This document shows positions 48,808-56,326 of a DNA stretch of 64,000 nt, one piece after another. A model generated the notes under the pieces. The model made no database searches. It was not told the DNA's origin and was given only the letters and a program-made list of their open reading frames with translations. The stretch is from NCBI RefSeq assembly GCF_030719295.1, contig NZ_CP120997.1:2046001-2110000 (forward strand), read 5' to 3'. The stretch is from Streptomyces sp. Mut1 (GTDB taxonomy: Bacteria > Actinomycetota > Actinomycetes > Streptomycetales > Streptomycetaceae). How positions within the stretch are numbered: the first letter of the stretch is position 1; every line of letters begins with the position of its first letter. The translations under genes and the position numbers were made by a program.

Positions 48808-50091
48808 TCAGGTGGTGCAGCCGCTGTCGGCGATGACGAAGTAGCCCGCCGGGGTCTCCTTCAGGGTGTGGCTGACGAAGAGGTTGTACAGGCCCATGTT
48901 CTCGTCGGAGCCGTTGGCGTAGACGTACCCGCCGGAGGTGTGCGCCCGGCCGGCCGTGACGTGGGCGTAGTTGGAGGCGGTGTAGCACGCGGCGGGGTCG
49001 GGCGTACCGGGGTCGCCGCCGTCGCCCGGGTCACCGCCGTCACCGGGGTCACCGCCGTCGCCCGGGTCACCGCCGTCGCCGGGGGCGGTGCCGTCGTCCA
49101 GGCCCCAGAAGACGCCCGTGTAGTACGAGGAGCAGATGGTGTTCAGGAAGTAGGCGGCCGTCGAGCCGCACTGCTGGTCGCCGGAGCCGGGGGCGACGGC
49201 CAGGCCGTGGCCCATGCCGGAGATCGAGTACATCTGCACGGCCGGCTTGCCGGAGGCGTCGTTGTAGACGGTACGGGTGGTGCTGCCGGGCAGGGTGTCG
49301 GTGGACGACGGGGTCTGGCTGATGCCCCAGACGTTGGTCCACTGGTCGCGCAGGGCCGTGGCGTTGGCCGGGTAGACCGTGTAGTCCGATGTGCCCTGCC
49401 AGATCGCCACCCGGGGCCACGGGCCGCTGTAGCCGGGGTAGGAGGCGCGGACCTTGTCGCCCCACTGCGCGGGCGTCTGGCTCTGCGGACCGTACTGGCA
49501 GGTCGAGGCGGCCAGCTGGCTCGTCGCGCACTGGGCGGGCATCCCCGAGGCCACCGAGCCGCCGGCGAAGACGTCCGGGTAGGCGGCGAGCAGGTCGGCG
49601 GTCATCCCGCCGCCCGCCGAGAGTCCGGTGACGTACACCCGGCCCGCGTCGGTGCCGTAGGTCTGCTTCGCGTAGTCGACCATCTGCACGATGGACGCGG
49701 CCTCGCCCTTGCCCCGGGTGTCGTCGGCCGGGTCGAACCAGTTGAAGCAGGACAGCGCGTTGTTCGCGGAGGTGGTCTGCGGGAAGACGACCGCGAAGCC
49801 CCACTCGTCGGCGAACTTCGGCCAGCCGGAGTTGGTGTAGTACGCGTCGGCGCTCTGGGCACAGCCGTGCAGCGCGACGACGAGGGGGGCATCGTCGGGG
49901 AGCCCGGCCGGGGTGTACGCGTACATCTGGAGGTTGCCGGGGTTGGAGCCGAAGCCGGTCACCTGCTGGAGGCCGGAGGCGGCAGCCGCGGGCTGGGCCG
50001 CGGTGGTGGCGCTCAGTGTCGCGGCGAGCAGGCCGAGGGCGGCCGTGGAGGCGACGCGGCGGAAGAGGCGTTTCAGGATCGTTGGACGCAC
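48808..50091 (-). CDS. secreted PHB-depolymerase-family esterase
   Basis: 427 residues from GTG at 50091. Signal peptide: VRPTILKRLFRRVASTAALG then an Ala/Leu/Thr-rich core ending around AAQPAAAA. Catalytic domain (about 35-330): ALHGCAQSADAYYTNSGW (oxyanion), YVTGLSAGGGMTADLLAAYP (nucleophile Ser), AIWQGTSDYTVYP (Asp region), and SGMGHGLAVAPG (His). A Gly/Asp/Pro linker with four GDGGDP repeats leads to a C-terminal domain of about 60 residues (CYTASNYAHVTAGRAH ... SGC) often found on such Streptomyces esterases. Substrate could be PHB or a plant cell-wall ester. The adjacent 3-hydroxybutyrate dehydrogenase favours PHB. Confidence 0.9.
   Translation of the reverse strand: MRPTILKRLFRRVASTAALGLLAATLSATTAAQPAAAASGLQQVTGFGSNPGNLQMYAYTPAGLPDDAPLVVALHGCAQSADAYYTNSGWPKFADEWGFAVVFPQTTSANNALSCFNWFDPADDTRGKGEAASIVQMVDYAKQTYGTDAGRVYVTGLSAGGGMTADLLAAYPDVFAGGSVASGMPAQCATSQLAASTCQYGPQSQTPAQWGDKVRASYPGYSGPWPRVAIWQGTSDYTVYPANATALRDQWTNVWGISQTPSSTDTLPGSTTRTVYNDASGKPAVQMYSISGMGHGLAVAPGSGDQQCGSTAAYFLNTICSSYYTGVFWGLDDGTAPGDGGDPGDGGDPGDGGDPGDGGDPGTPDPAACYTASNYAHVTAGRAHTSGGYVYANGSDENMGLYNLFVSHTLKETPAGYFVIADSGCTT
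49011..49082 (-). repeat. four 18-bp repeats encoding GDGGDP linker
   Basis: Units GGTCACCGCCGTCGCCCG (and near-identical versions) at 49011, 49029, 49047 and 49065. In frame, they form the flexible linker of the secreted esterase; copy number is likely variable between strains. Confidence 0.9.
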
Positions 50092-50356
50092 GGGGCTGCA
50101 TCTCCCTGTCGTGGGGGTGGGCGGACCGATGGGTTGCTGCCGGAACCTACGAGCAGCGCACGCCCCCGCCCATGTGGCAGGCGGACACCGGCGGGCCCCG
50201 GGTGTGTGCGGCCGTTCCCTTGCGCCGTACCCGGGCCCGGCGCGGGGGTCGCCCCGGCGGGGACCGGCACCACGTACGCCGCCACCATGCCGGGGCGGGA
50301 GGGTGTGTGCACCGGCGCCATGTGACACGGGCCGCCGCGTACCTACGGTGACGGCC

Positions 50357-51175
50357 ATGGAGACTTCCCGCAGACCGGATCACGAGCCCGCCGCCCCCGC
50401 GCCCGGCGGACCGACGCAGGCGCCCGCAGTACCCGTCCTGGCCGGGCGCACCGCGCTGGTGACCGGGGCGGCGAGCGGGATCGGACGGGCCTGCGCCCAG
50501 GCGCTCGCCGCGGCGGGCGCCCATGTGCACGTGGTGGACCGGGCCGGTGAGGCGGCCGGGCTCCTGGCCGATGAGATCGGCGGGACGCCCTGGGTGGTGG
50601 ACCTGTCCGAGCCGGCGGTCGTGGACACCCTGCCGGCCGATGTGGACGTGGTGGTCAACAACGCGGGGCTCCAGCACGTGGCCCCGGTGCACGCGTTCCC
50701 GCCGGACCGGTTCGCCCTGATCCAGCGCGTGATGGTGGAGACCCCGTTCCGCATCTTGCGCCGGACCCTGCCGGGGATGTACGAACGCGGCTGGGGGCGC
50801 GTGGTCAACATCTCGTCGGTGCACGGGCTGCGCGCGAGCCCGTACAAATCGGCCTATGTGACGGCCAAGCACGCGTTGGAGGGGCTGAGCAAGGTGGTCG
50901 CGCTGGAGGCGGCGGAGCACGGGGTGACGAGCAACTGCGTCTGCCCCGGTTACGTCCGCACCCCGCTGGTCGAGAACCAGATCGCCGACCAGGCCCGGAC
51001 GCACGGCATTTCGGAGGAGGAGGTGGTGGAGCGGGTGATGCTGGAGCGCAGCGCGATCAAGCGCCTGATCGAGCCGGCGGACGTCGCCGACGCGGTCCTG
51101 TGGCTGTGCGGCCCGCGCACCGGTCACATCACCGGCTCCTCGCTCTCCATGGACGGCGGCTGGACCGCGAACTGA
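50357..51175 (+). CDS. 3-hydroxybutyrate dehydrogenase (SDR)
   Basis: 272 residues from ATG at 50357 (a GTG at 50348 would add three residues). After a 28-residue Pro/Ala-rich lead comes the SDR core: LVTGAASGIGRACAQAL, VVDRAGEAAGLLADEIGG, VVNNAGLQHVAPVHAFP, RVVNISSVHGLRASPYKSAY (Ser and Tyr) with VTAKHALEGLSK, and SNCVCPGYVRTPLVENQIAD, a hallmark of 3-hydroxybutyrate dehydrogenases (substrate-loop Gln/Lys region). Oxidises (R)-3-hydroxybutyrate to acetoacetate with NAD. Divergent from the secreted depolymerase and directly before a regulator gene. Confidence 0.93.
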   Translation: METSRRPDHEPAAPAPGGPTQAPAVPVLAGRTALVTGAASGIGRACAQALAAAGAHVHVVDRAGEAAGLLADEIGGTPWVVDLSEPAVVDTLPADVDVVVNNAGLQHVAPVHAFPPDRFALIQRVMVETPFRILRRTLPGMYERGWGRVVNISSVHGLRASPYKSAYVTAKHALEGLSKVVALEAAEHGVTSNCVCPGYVRTPLVENQIADQARTHGISEEEVVERVMLERSAIKRLIEPADVADAVLWLCGPRTGHITGSSLSMDGGWTAN

Positions 51176-51211
51176 CCGGCCGGACAACACCCCCGAGGAA
51201 CTCTGGACGCC

Positions 51212-53179
51212 ATGCCTGAACCGCTCCCCTCCGCCGCACCCCACCTCCGGCGCCTGTTCGACCTGCTGGCCGACGACGCGCCGGCCGAGGCGCTGGGGGC
51301 GGTCTCCTCGCGGGCCCGGGGGGACGGGGTGCCCGCCGAGGAGCTGGCGGAGGTGGAGCGGGCGACGGCGACCGCGCTGCGGATCAGGAGCGTGCTGCGC
51401 CAGCACCGGCGGCGCGAGCTCCAGCTCACCGCGCTCTTCGACACGGCGGGCGACCTCGCCGCCTCCCGCGACCTGGACGACGTGCTGAAGGCGATCGTGC
51501 GGCGGGCCAGGATGCTGCTGGGCACGGACACCGCGTATCTGACCCTCCCGGACGAGGAGGCGGGCGACACCTATATGCGGGTGACGGACGGCTCGGTCTC
51601 GGTGCTCTTCCAGCGGCTGCGCCTGGAGCTGGGCGAGGGGCTCGGCGGCCTGGTGGCGCAGACGGCGAGCCCGTACGCGACACCGGACTACCGCACCGAC
51701 GAGCGCTTCCGCCACACCCGCAACATCAATGCCGGGGTCCTGGACGAGGGCCTGGTCGCGATCCTGGGCGTGCCGCTGCTGCTGGGTTCCAGCCGGGGCG
51801 GTACGGGAAAGGTGATCGGCGTCCTGTTCGCGGCGGACCGGGCGCCCCGGGTCTTCAGCCCCGACGAGGTCGCCCTGCTCTGCTCGCTGGCCGCGCACGC
51901 CGCGATCGCCATCGACACGGCCCGCGCGCTCGCCGACACCACATCGGCCCTCGCCGACCTCGCGGAGGCCAACGCGGAACTGGCCGAGGCCAACGCCTCC
52001 GTGCGGGCGCACTCGGCGGCCATGCGGCGGGCCGAGGAGTCGCACGACCGGCTCACCGACCTGGTGCTGCGCGGCCGGGACGTCAGGGACGTGGGGGCGG
52101 CCGTGGCCGGGCTGCTCGGCTCACCGCTGACCATCCACGACCCGGGTGGCCGCCCGCTGGCCGCGGTCCGCCCGGATGGTACGGGCTTCGCCGCCGACAG
52201 CATGGACGCCGGATGGCTGGCGGAGGCGGCCGAGGAGTCGCGTACGGGGGCGCGGGCCGTGCACCGCGACGGGCGGGTGGTGTGTGCCGTGCTCGCCGGC
52301 CAGGAGCTGCTGGCCGGTCTGGTGCTGCACCGCGGCCGCCCGCTGGACGACTCCGACCGGCGGCTGTTCGAGCGGTCGGCGGTGGTGACGGGGCTGCTGT
52401 TGCTGCTGCGGCGCACGGTGGCCGAGACGGAGAACCGCATACGCGGCGAGCTGATCGCCGACCTGCTCACCGACAGCGGCCGCGATCCGGCGGGCCTGGC
52501 CGAGCGGGGGCGCAGGCTCGGCATCGACCTGGACCGCCCGCACCTGCTGCTGGTGGCGGAGACCGAGGCCCGCGAACGGCTGGCGCCCGCCGCGATGCGT
52601 TTCCTGTTCGGCGGCGAGAACCAGGGCGTGAGCGCCGAGCACGCGGGCGCCGTGGTGCTGCTGACCGAGTACGGCGGTACGGGCGCGGGCGCGGCGGCCC
52701 GTGCGGCGGCGGCCCAGCTCGGGCAGCTGGCCCAGGCGCCGGTCACGGTGGCCGCCGCGGGTCCGGCCCGGGGCCCCGAGGAGCTGGCCGCCGCCTACGC
52801 GGAGGCGGCGCGCTGTCTGCGGGCGATGGGGGTGCTGGGGCGTGCGGGCGAGGGCGCGTGCGTGGAGGAGCTGGGCTTCCTGGGCGTGGTGCTGGGCAAC
52901 GCGCGGGACGTCGACGGGTTCGTGTCGGCGACGCTGGGACCGCTGCTGGAGTACGACGCCCAGCGCGGCACGCATCTGGTGCGGACGCTGAGCGCGTACT
53001 TCGGCGCGGGCGGCAGCCTGATCCGGGCCAAGGACGAGCTGCATGTGCACGTGAACACGGTGGTGCAGCGCCTGGACCGCATCCAGGTGCTGCTGGGCCG
53101 CGACTGGAACGAACCGGACCGGGCGCTGGAACTGCAACTGGCGCTGCGGCTGCATCTGCTGTCGGGGGCCGGCCGTTAG
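51212..53179 (+). CDS. GAF-domain transcriptional regulator with PucR-type C-terminal HTH
   Basis: 655 residues. Residues about 75-235 form a GAF domain (LFDTAGDLAASRDLDDVLKA, RMLLGTDTAYLTLPDEEAG, GLVAQTASPYATPDY, VIGVLFAADRAPRVFSPDE). A coiled segment follows (about 240-275: ADLAEANAELAEANASVRAH). The middle has a CdaR/PucR-type domain (GELIADLLTDSGRDPAGLAE, GIDLDRPHLLLVAETE). The C-terminal HTH_30 reads YFGAGGSLIRAKDELHVHVN then TVVQRLDRIQVLLGRDW. It follows the 3-hydroxybutyrate dehydrogenase gene by 36 bases, so it probably regulates PHB/3-hydroxybutyrate use. Confidence 0.92.
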   Translation: MPEPLPSAAPHLRRLFDLLADDAPAEALGAVSSRARGDGVPAEELAEVERATATALRIRSVLRQHRRRELQLTALFDTAGDLAASRDLDDVLKAIVRRARMLLGTDTAYLTLPDEEAGDTYMRVTDGSVSVLFQRLRLELGEGLGGLVAQTASPYATPDYRTDERFRHTRNINAGVLDEGLVAILGVPLLLGSSRGGTGKVIGVLFAADRAPRVFSPDEVALLCSLAAHAAIAIDTARALADTTSALADLAEANAELAEANASVRAHSAAMRRAEESHDRLTDLVLRGRDVRDVGAAVAGLLGSPLTIHDPGGRPLAAVRPDGTGFAADSMDAGWLAEAAEESRTGARAVHRDGRVVCAVLAGQELLAGLVLHRGRPLDDSDRRLFERSAVVTGLLLLLRRTVAETENRIRGELIADLLTDSGRDPAGLAERGRRLGIDLDRPHLLLVAETEARERLAPAAMRFLFGGENQGVSAEHAGAVVLLTEYGGTGAGAAARAAAAQLGQLAQAPVTVAAAGPARGPEELAAAYAEAARCLRAMGVLGRAGEGACVEELGFLGVVLGNARDVDGFVSATLGPLLEYDAQRGTHLVRTLSAYFGAGGSLIRAKDELHVHVNTVVQRLDRIQVLLGRDWNEPDRALELQLALRLHLLSGAGR

Positions 53180-53184
53180 GGCCG

Positions 53185-53418
53185 CTACTCCTCCGGCGGG
53201 AAAACCACCTCTCCGGTGCCGGCCAGGGTGAGCGTGATCGCCTCGACCGGGCAGCCCTCGGCGGCGGCGAGCACGCGTTCGTTGGCGTCGGCCTCCGCGT
53301 CGACGGGGTGGGACTGGCGGGCGGAGTCCAGCCGGAAGCCGTCCGGCGCGTGGTTCACGCACATCCCCGAGCCGATGCAGACCCCGCGGTCGACCTCGAC
53401 GCTCCAGCGGTCCCCCAT
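53185..53418 (-). CDS. small 3Fe-4S/4Fe-4S ferredoxin
   Basis: 77 residues from ATG at 53418 (MGDRWSVEVDRGVCIGSGMC). Cys pattern: CIGSGMC near residues 14-20 and CPVEAI near 57, the three-Cys-plus form of actinobacterial ferredoxins that feed cytochrome P450s. The acidic tail ends EVVFPPEE. One-base overlap with the aldehyde dehydrogenase stop (TGATG). No P450 gene is in the window, so its electron acceptor is elsewhere. Confidence 0.93.
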   Translation of the reverse strand: MGDRWSVEVDRGVCIGSGMCVNHAPDGFRLDSARQSHPVDAEADANERVLAAAEGCPVEAITLTLAGTGEVVFPPEE

Positions 53419-54881
53419 CAGGCCCCGCTCCCGTATCCGGCGGGCAGATGGATCATCTTGTGCTCGAAGAACTCGCCGTACCCCTCGGGCCCGAACTCCC
53501 GTCCCAGGCCGGAGTTCTTGTAGCCGCCGAACGGGCCGAGCATGTCCAGGCTGAAGGTGTTGACGCTGTACGTGCCCGTCCTGACCCGGCGGGCGATGTC
53601 GATGCCGCGCTCGGTGTCGGCGGTCCAGACGCTGCCGCTGAGCCCGTACTCGGAGTCGTCGGCGATCCGGACGGCCTCCTCCTCGTCCCCGTACGGCAGC
53701 AGGCAGATGACCGGGCCGAAGATCTCCTCGCGGGCGACGCGCATGGAGTTGTCGACGTCGCCGAGGAGCGTGGGCTCGACGTACCAGCCGCGTTCCTGCG
53801 AGGCCGGGCGGCCGCCGCCGGTCAGGAGCTTGGCGCCCTCGTCCTGGCCGATGCGGATGTAGTCCAGGGAGCGCTGCTGCTGGCGGCGGGCGACGAGCGG
53901 GCCGAGTTCGGTGGCGGGGTCGAGCGGGTCGCCCACCTTGAGCGCGCCGGCCGCGGCGGCGAAGGCCCCGGCGCACTCCTCGTACCGGGAGCGCGGCACG
54001 AGGATGCGGGTCTGGGCCACGCACGCCTGTCCGTTGATCATCCAGGCGAAGGGCACGATGCCGGCGACTGCCGCGTCCAGGTCGGCGTCGGGCAGGATCA
54101 CGGCGGCGGACTTGCCGCCCAGCTCCAGCGTGACGCGGGTGAGGTTGCGGGAGGCGACCTCCATGACGCGGCGGCCGGCGGCGACGGACCCGGTGAAGGA
54201 CACCTTGTCGACGCCCTCGTGCCCCACCAGGTATTCGCTGACCTCGCGGTCGGCGGGGAGGATCGACAGCACTCCTTCGGGCAGCCCGGCCTCGGCGGCG
54301 ATCCCGGCCAGCAGGTAGGCGTCCAACGGCGTCTCGGGCGACACCTTCAGGACGGCCGTGCACCCGGCGAGCAGCGCGGGCGCGAGCTTGGCGGCGGCGG
54401 TGAACTGGGGCACGTTCCAGGGGACGACGGCCGCGACGACCCCGACCGGCTCCCGGCGCACGAGCAGCGGCCCGAGCGCCCCGTCCCTGCGCTCCTCGTA
54501 GGAGAAGGAGCGGGCGACGGTGAGGGCGGCGTCCCACACCATCATCGCGGCCAGCGCCTGCACCATGACGCTCGACGTGTACGGGGTGCCGTTCTGCGCG
54601 CTGATGACCCGGGCCATCTCCTCGTACCGGGCGGCGAAGGCGTCCTTGATGCGGGTGACGACGGCGATCCGCTCGTCCAGGCTCGTCCGGGGCCAGGGGC
54701 CGTGGTCGAATGCCTGCCGGGCGGCGGCGACGGCCCGGTCCACGTCGGCCTCCGCGGCGTGCGGGACGCGGCCGATGACCTGCTCGGTGTGCGGCGAGAC
54801 GACCTCGATGACGTCCCGGCCGAGCGGATCGGCCCACTCCCCGCCGATGAACAGTTTTCCGTGTTCGACAAGCTCGCTCAT
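53418..54881 (-). CDS. NAD(P)-dependent aldehyde dehydrogenase
   Basis: 487 residues (MSELVEHGKLFIGGEWADPL). ALDH motifs: VVAAVVPWNVPQFTAAAKLA, SFTGSVAAGRRVM, VTLELGGKSAAVILPDAD (catalytic Glu), MINGQACVAQTRILVPRSRY (catalytic Cys near residue 284), and EIFGPVICLLPYGDEEEAV. It oxidises an aldehyde to the acid. The operon with ferredoxin suggests oxidation of a P450-generated alcohol/aldehyde, perhaps a lipid or terpenoid side chain. Divergent from the MBL gene. The shared 239-base promoter region contains both shared operator motifs. Confidence 0.94.
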   Translation of the reverse strand: MSELVEHGKLFIGGEWADPLGRDVIEVVSPHTEQVIGRVPHAAEADVDRAVAAARQAFDHGPWPRTSLDERIAVVTRIKDAFAARYEEMARVISAQNGTPYTSSVMVQALAAMMVWDAALTVARSFSYEERRDGALGPLLVRREPVGVVAAVVPWNVPQFTAAAKLAPALLAGCTAVLKVSPETPLDAYLLAGIAAEAGLPEGVLSILPADREVSEYLVGHEGVDKVSFTGSVAAGRRVMEVASRNLTRVTLELGGKSAAVILPDADLDAAVAGIVPFAWMINGQACVAQTRILVPRSRYEECAGAFAAAAGALKVGDPLDPATELGPLVARRQQQRSLDYIRIGQDEGAKLLTGGGRPASQERGWYVEPTLLGDVDNSMRVAREEIFGPVICLLPYGDEEEAVRIADDSEYGLSGSVWTADTERGIDIARRVRTGTYSVNTFSLDMLGPFGGYKNSGLGREFGPEGYGEFFEHKMIHLPAGYGSGA

Positions 54882-54941
54882 GGCTGCTGCCTTCCGCGAC
54901 GCGGCACGTGATCCGGCTCGGCGACCCGCCCCGCGACCGAA

Positions 54942-54958
54942 TCTGACTGATAGTCAGA
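54942..54958. promoter_or_regulatory. TCTGAC-N5-GTCAGA inverted repeat upstream of ALDH
   Basis: TCTGAC, TGATA, GTCAGA: perfect 6-bp arms, identical to the 25201 site apart from the spacer. 61 bases from the aldehyde dehydrogenase start. An overlapping GAACTG-N4-CAGTTC dyad follows (54958-54973). Confidence 0.7.
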
Positions 54959-55037
54959 ACTGATACCAGTTCCTGTTGCAGGAGTCCACCCCGAACACCG
55001 CCGCCGGAGGGCGGGCGCCCCGCCCCGGGGCTCCCGC

Positions 55038-55051
55038 TGGAACAAGTTCTC
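55038..55051. promoter_or_regulatory. near-consensus KstR-type box before MBL gene
   Basis: TGGAACAAGTTCTC matches TnnAACnnGTTnnA at seven of eight fixed positions (last base C instead of A). 70 bases upstream of the MBL-fold gene start. Confidence 0.5.
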
Positions 55052-55120
55052 GTTACAGTGGACGCGGCGCGTCGTGGCCGCACCCGGACGCCGCCGATAC
55101 CGCGCAGAGATGGGGAGTCC

Positions 55121-56161
55121 ATGACGCAGGTGATCAATCACGGTGGCGGTGTCCACAGCATCAAGGTCCCCATCCCGGACAACCCACTGGGCCACACCCT
55201 GGTCCACCTCCTGGACACCGGCCGCGGGCCGGTCCTGATCGACACCGGCTGGGACGACCCGGAGGCATGGGACACCCTCACGGCGGGCCTGGCCTCCGTG
55301 GGCGTGGACGTGGCGGACATCCACGGCGTGGTGATCACCCACCACCACCCCGACCACCACGGCCTCTCCGGGCAGGTCCGCGAGGCCTCCGGGGCGTGGA
55401 TCGCGATGCACGCGGCGGACACGGCGATCGTGCGCCGCACCCGCGAGTCGGAGCCCGGCAGCTGGCTGTCGTACCTGGCGGCGAAGCTGACGGCGGTCGG
55501 CGCCCCCGAGGACCACATCGCCCCGCTGCTGGCCGCCCGCGAGCAGGGCGGCCGCATGCGCACCCTGCCGGGACTGCGGGCCGCGCTCCCGGACCGCGAG
55601 ATCGTACCGGGCGAACTCCTGGACCTCGCGGGCCGCTCGCTGCGCGCGATCTGGACCCCGGGCCACACCCCCGGCCATGTCTGCCTGCACCTGGAGGAGA
55701 AGCACCCGGCGAACCTCCCGGGCCGGGGCCGCCTCTTCTCCGGCGACCACCTGCTTCCCGGCATCAGCCCGCACGTGGGCCTGTACGAGGACCCGGACGA
55801 CGCCACGGCCACCGACCCGCTCGGCGACTACCTCGACTCGCTGGAACGCATCGGCCGGCTGGGCGCGGCCGAGGTGCTGCCCGCCCATCAGCACGCCTTC
55901 GCGGACGCGGCGGGCCGGGTCCGCGAGCTGCTGGACCACCATGAGGAGCGCCTGACGGGGCTGCTCGCCCTTCTCGCCGAACCGCTCACCCCGTGGCAGC
56001 TGGCGGAGCGCATGGAGTGGAACCGCCCCTGGGCGCAGATCCCCCACGGCTCGCGGAACATCGCCGTTTCGGAGGCCGAGGCGCATCTGCGGCGGCTGGT
56101 GAAGCTGGGCCGGGCCGAGGCGGTGGCGGGGAGCGAGCCGGTGACGTACGCGGCGGTGTGA
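55121..56161 (+). CDS. metallo-beta-lactamase-fold hydrolase with C-terminal helical domain
   Basis: 346 residues from ATG at 55121 with GGGGAG upstream. Zinc-binding motifs: VLIDTGWDDPEAWDTL, VVITHHHPDHHGLSG (HxHxDH form as H-H-P-D-H-H), WTPGHTPGHVCLHLEE, LFSGDHLLPGISPHVG, EVLPAHQHAF. Residues about 270-346 add a winged-helix-like tail (PLTPWQLAERMEWNRPW, EAEAHLRRLVKLGRAE), the LACTB2-like architecture. It could be a thioesterase or glyoxalase II-like hydrolase. The divergent ALDH/ferredoxin operon and operator sites suggest a CoA-ester or lactone substrate; unproven. Confidence 0.92.
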   Translation: MTQVINHGGGVHSIKVPIPDNPLGHTLVHLLDTGRGPVLIDTGWDDPEAWDTLTAGLASVGVDVADIHGVVITHHHPDHHGLSGQVREASGAWIAMHAADTAIVRRTRESEPGSWLSYLAAKLTAVGAPEDHIAPLLAAREQGGRMRTLPGLRAALPDREIVPGELLDLAGRSLRAIWTPGHTPGHVCLHLEEKHPANLPGRGRLFSGDHLLPGISPHVGLYEDPDDATATDPLGDYLDSLERIGRLGAAEVLPAHQHAFADAAGRVRELLDHHEERLTGLLALLAEPLTPWQLAERMEWNRPWAQIPHGSRNIAVSEAEAHLRRLVKLGRAEAVAGSEPVTYAAV

Positions 56162-56167
56162 CGGGGA

Positions 56168-56189
56168 GCGGGCCCGGACACGGGCCCGC
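56168..56189. terminator. hairpin after MBL gene
   Basis: GCGGGCCCG, loop GACA, CGGGCCCGC: nine perfect pairs, six bases after the MBL stop. Confidence 0.7.
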
Positions 56190-56326
56190 ACCACCGGCGA
56201 GGACTCCGGTGAGGGGACGCGCCCTCCCCCCACCTGGTACAACACCCCCGTACAACGCTTCAGCGGGCTCGGGAGTCATCCTTGTCCGACCCCCGCGACC
56301 CAGCACTTCACCTGGAGTTCCCGAAA

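Noticed and set aside
49011-49082. CRISPR-like array from regular 18-bp repeats
   Set aside because: In-frame coding repeats for a protein linker, no spacers, no cas genes.
48805-50325. Plus-strand 506-codon open frame with many Val/Gly/Thr repeats
   Set aside because: Antisense of the secreted PHB-depolymerase-like gene; its repeats are the complement of the GDGGDP linker.
53448-54911. Plus-strand 487-codon frame
   Set aside because: Exact antisense shadow of the aldehyde dehydrogenase; no RBS or motif.
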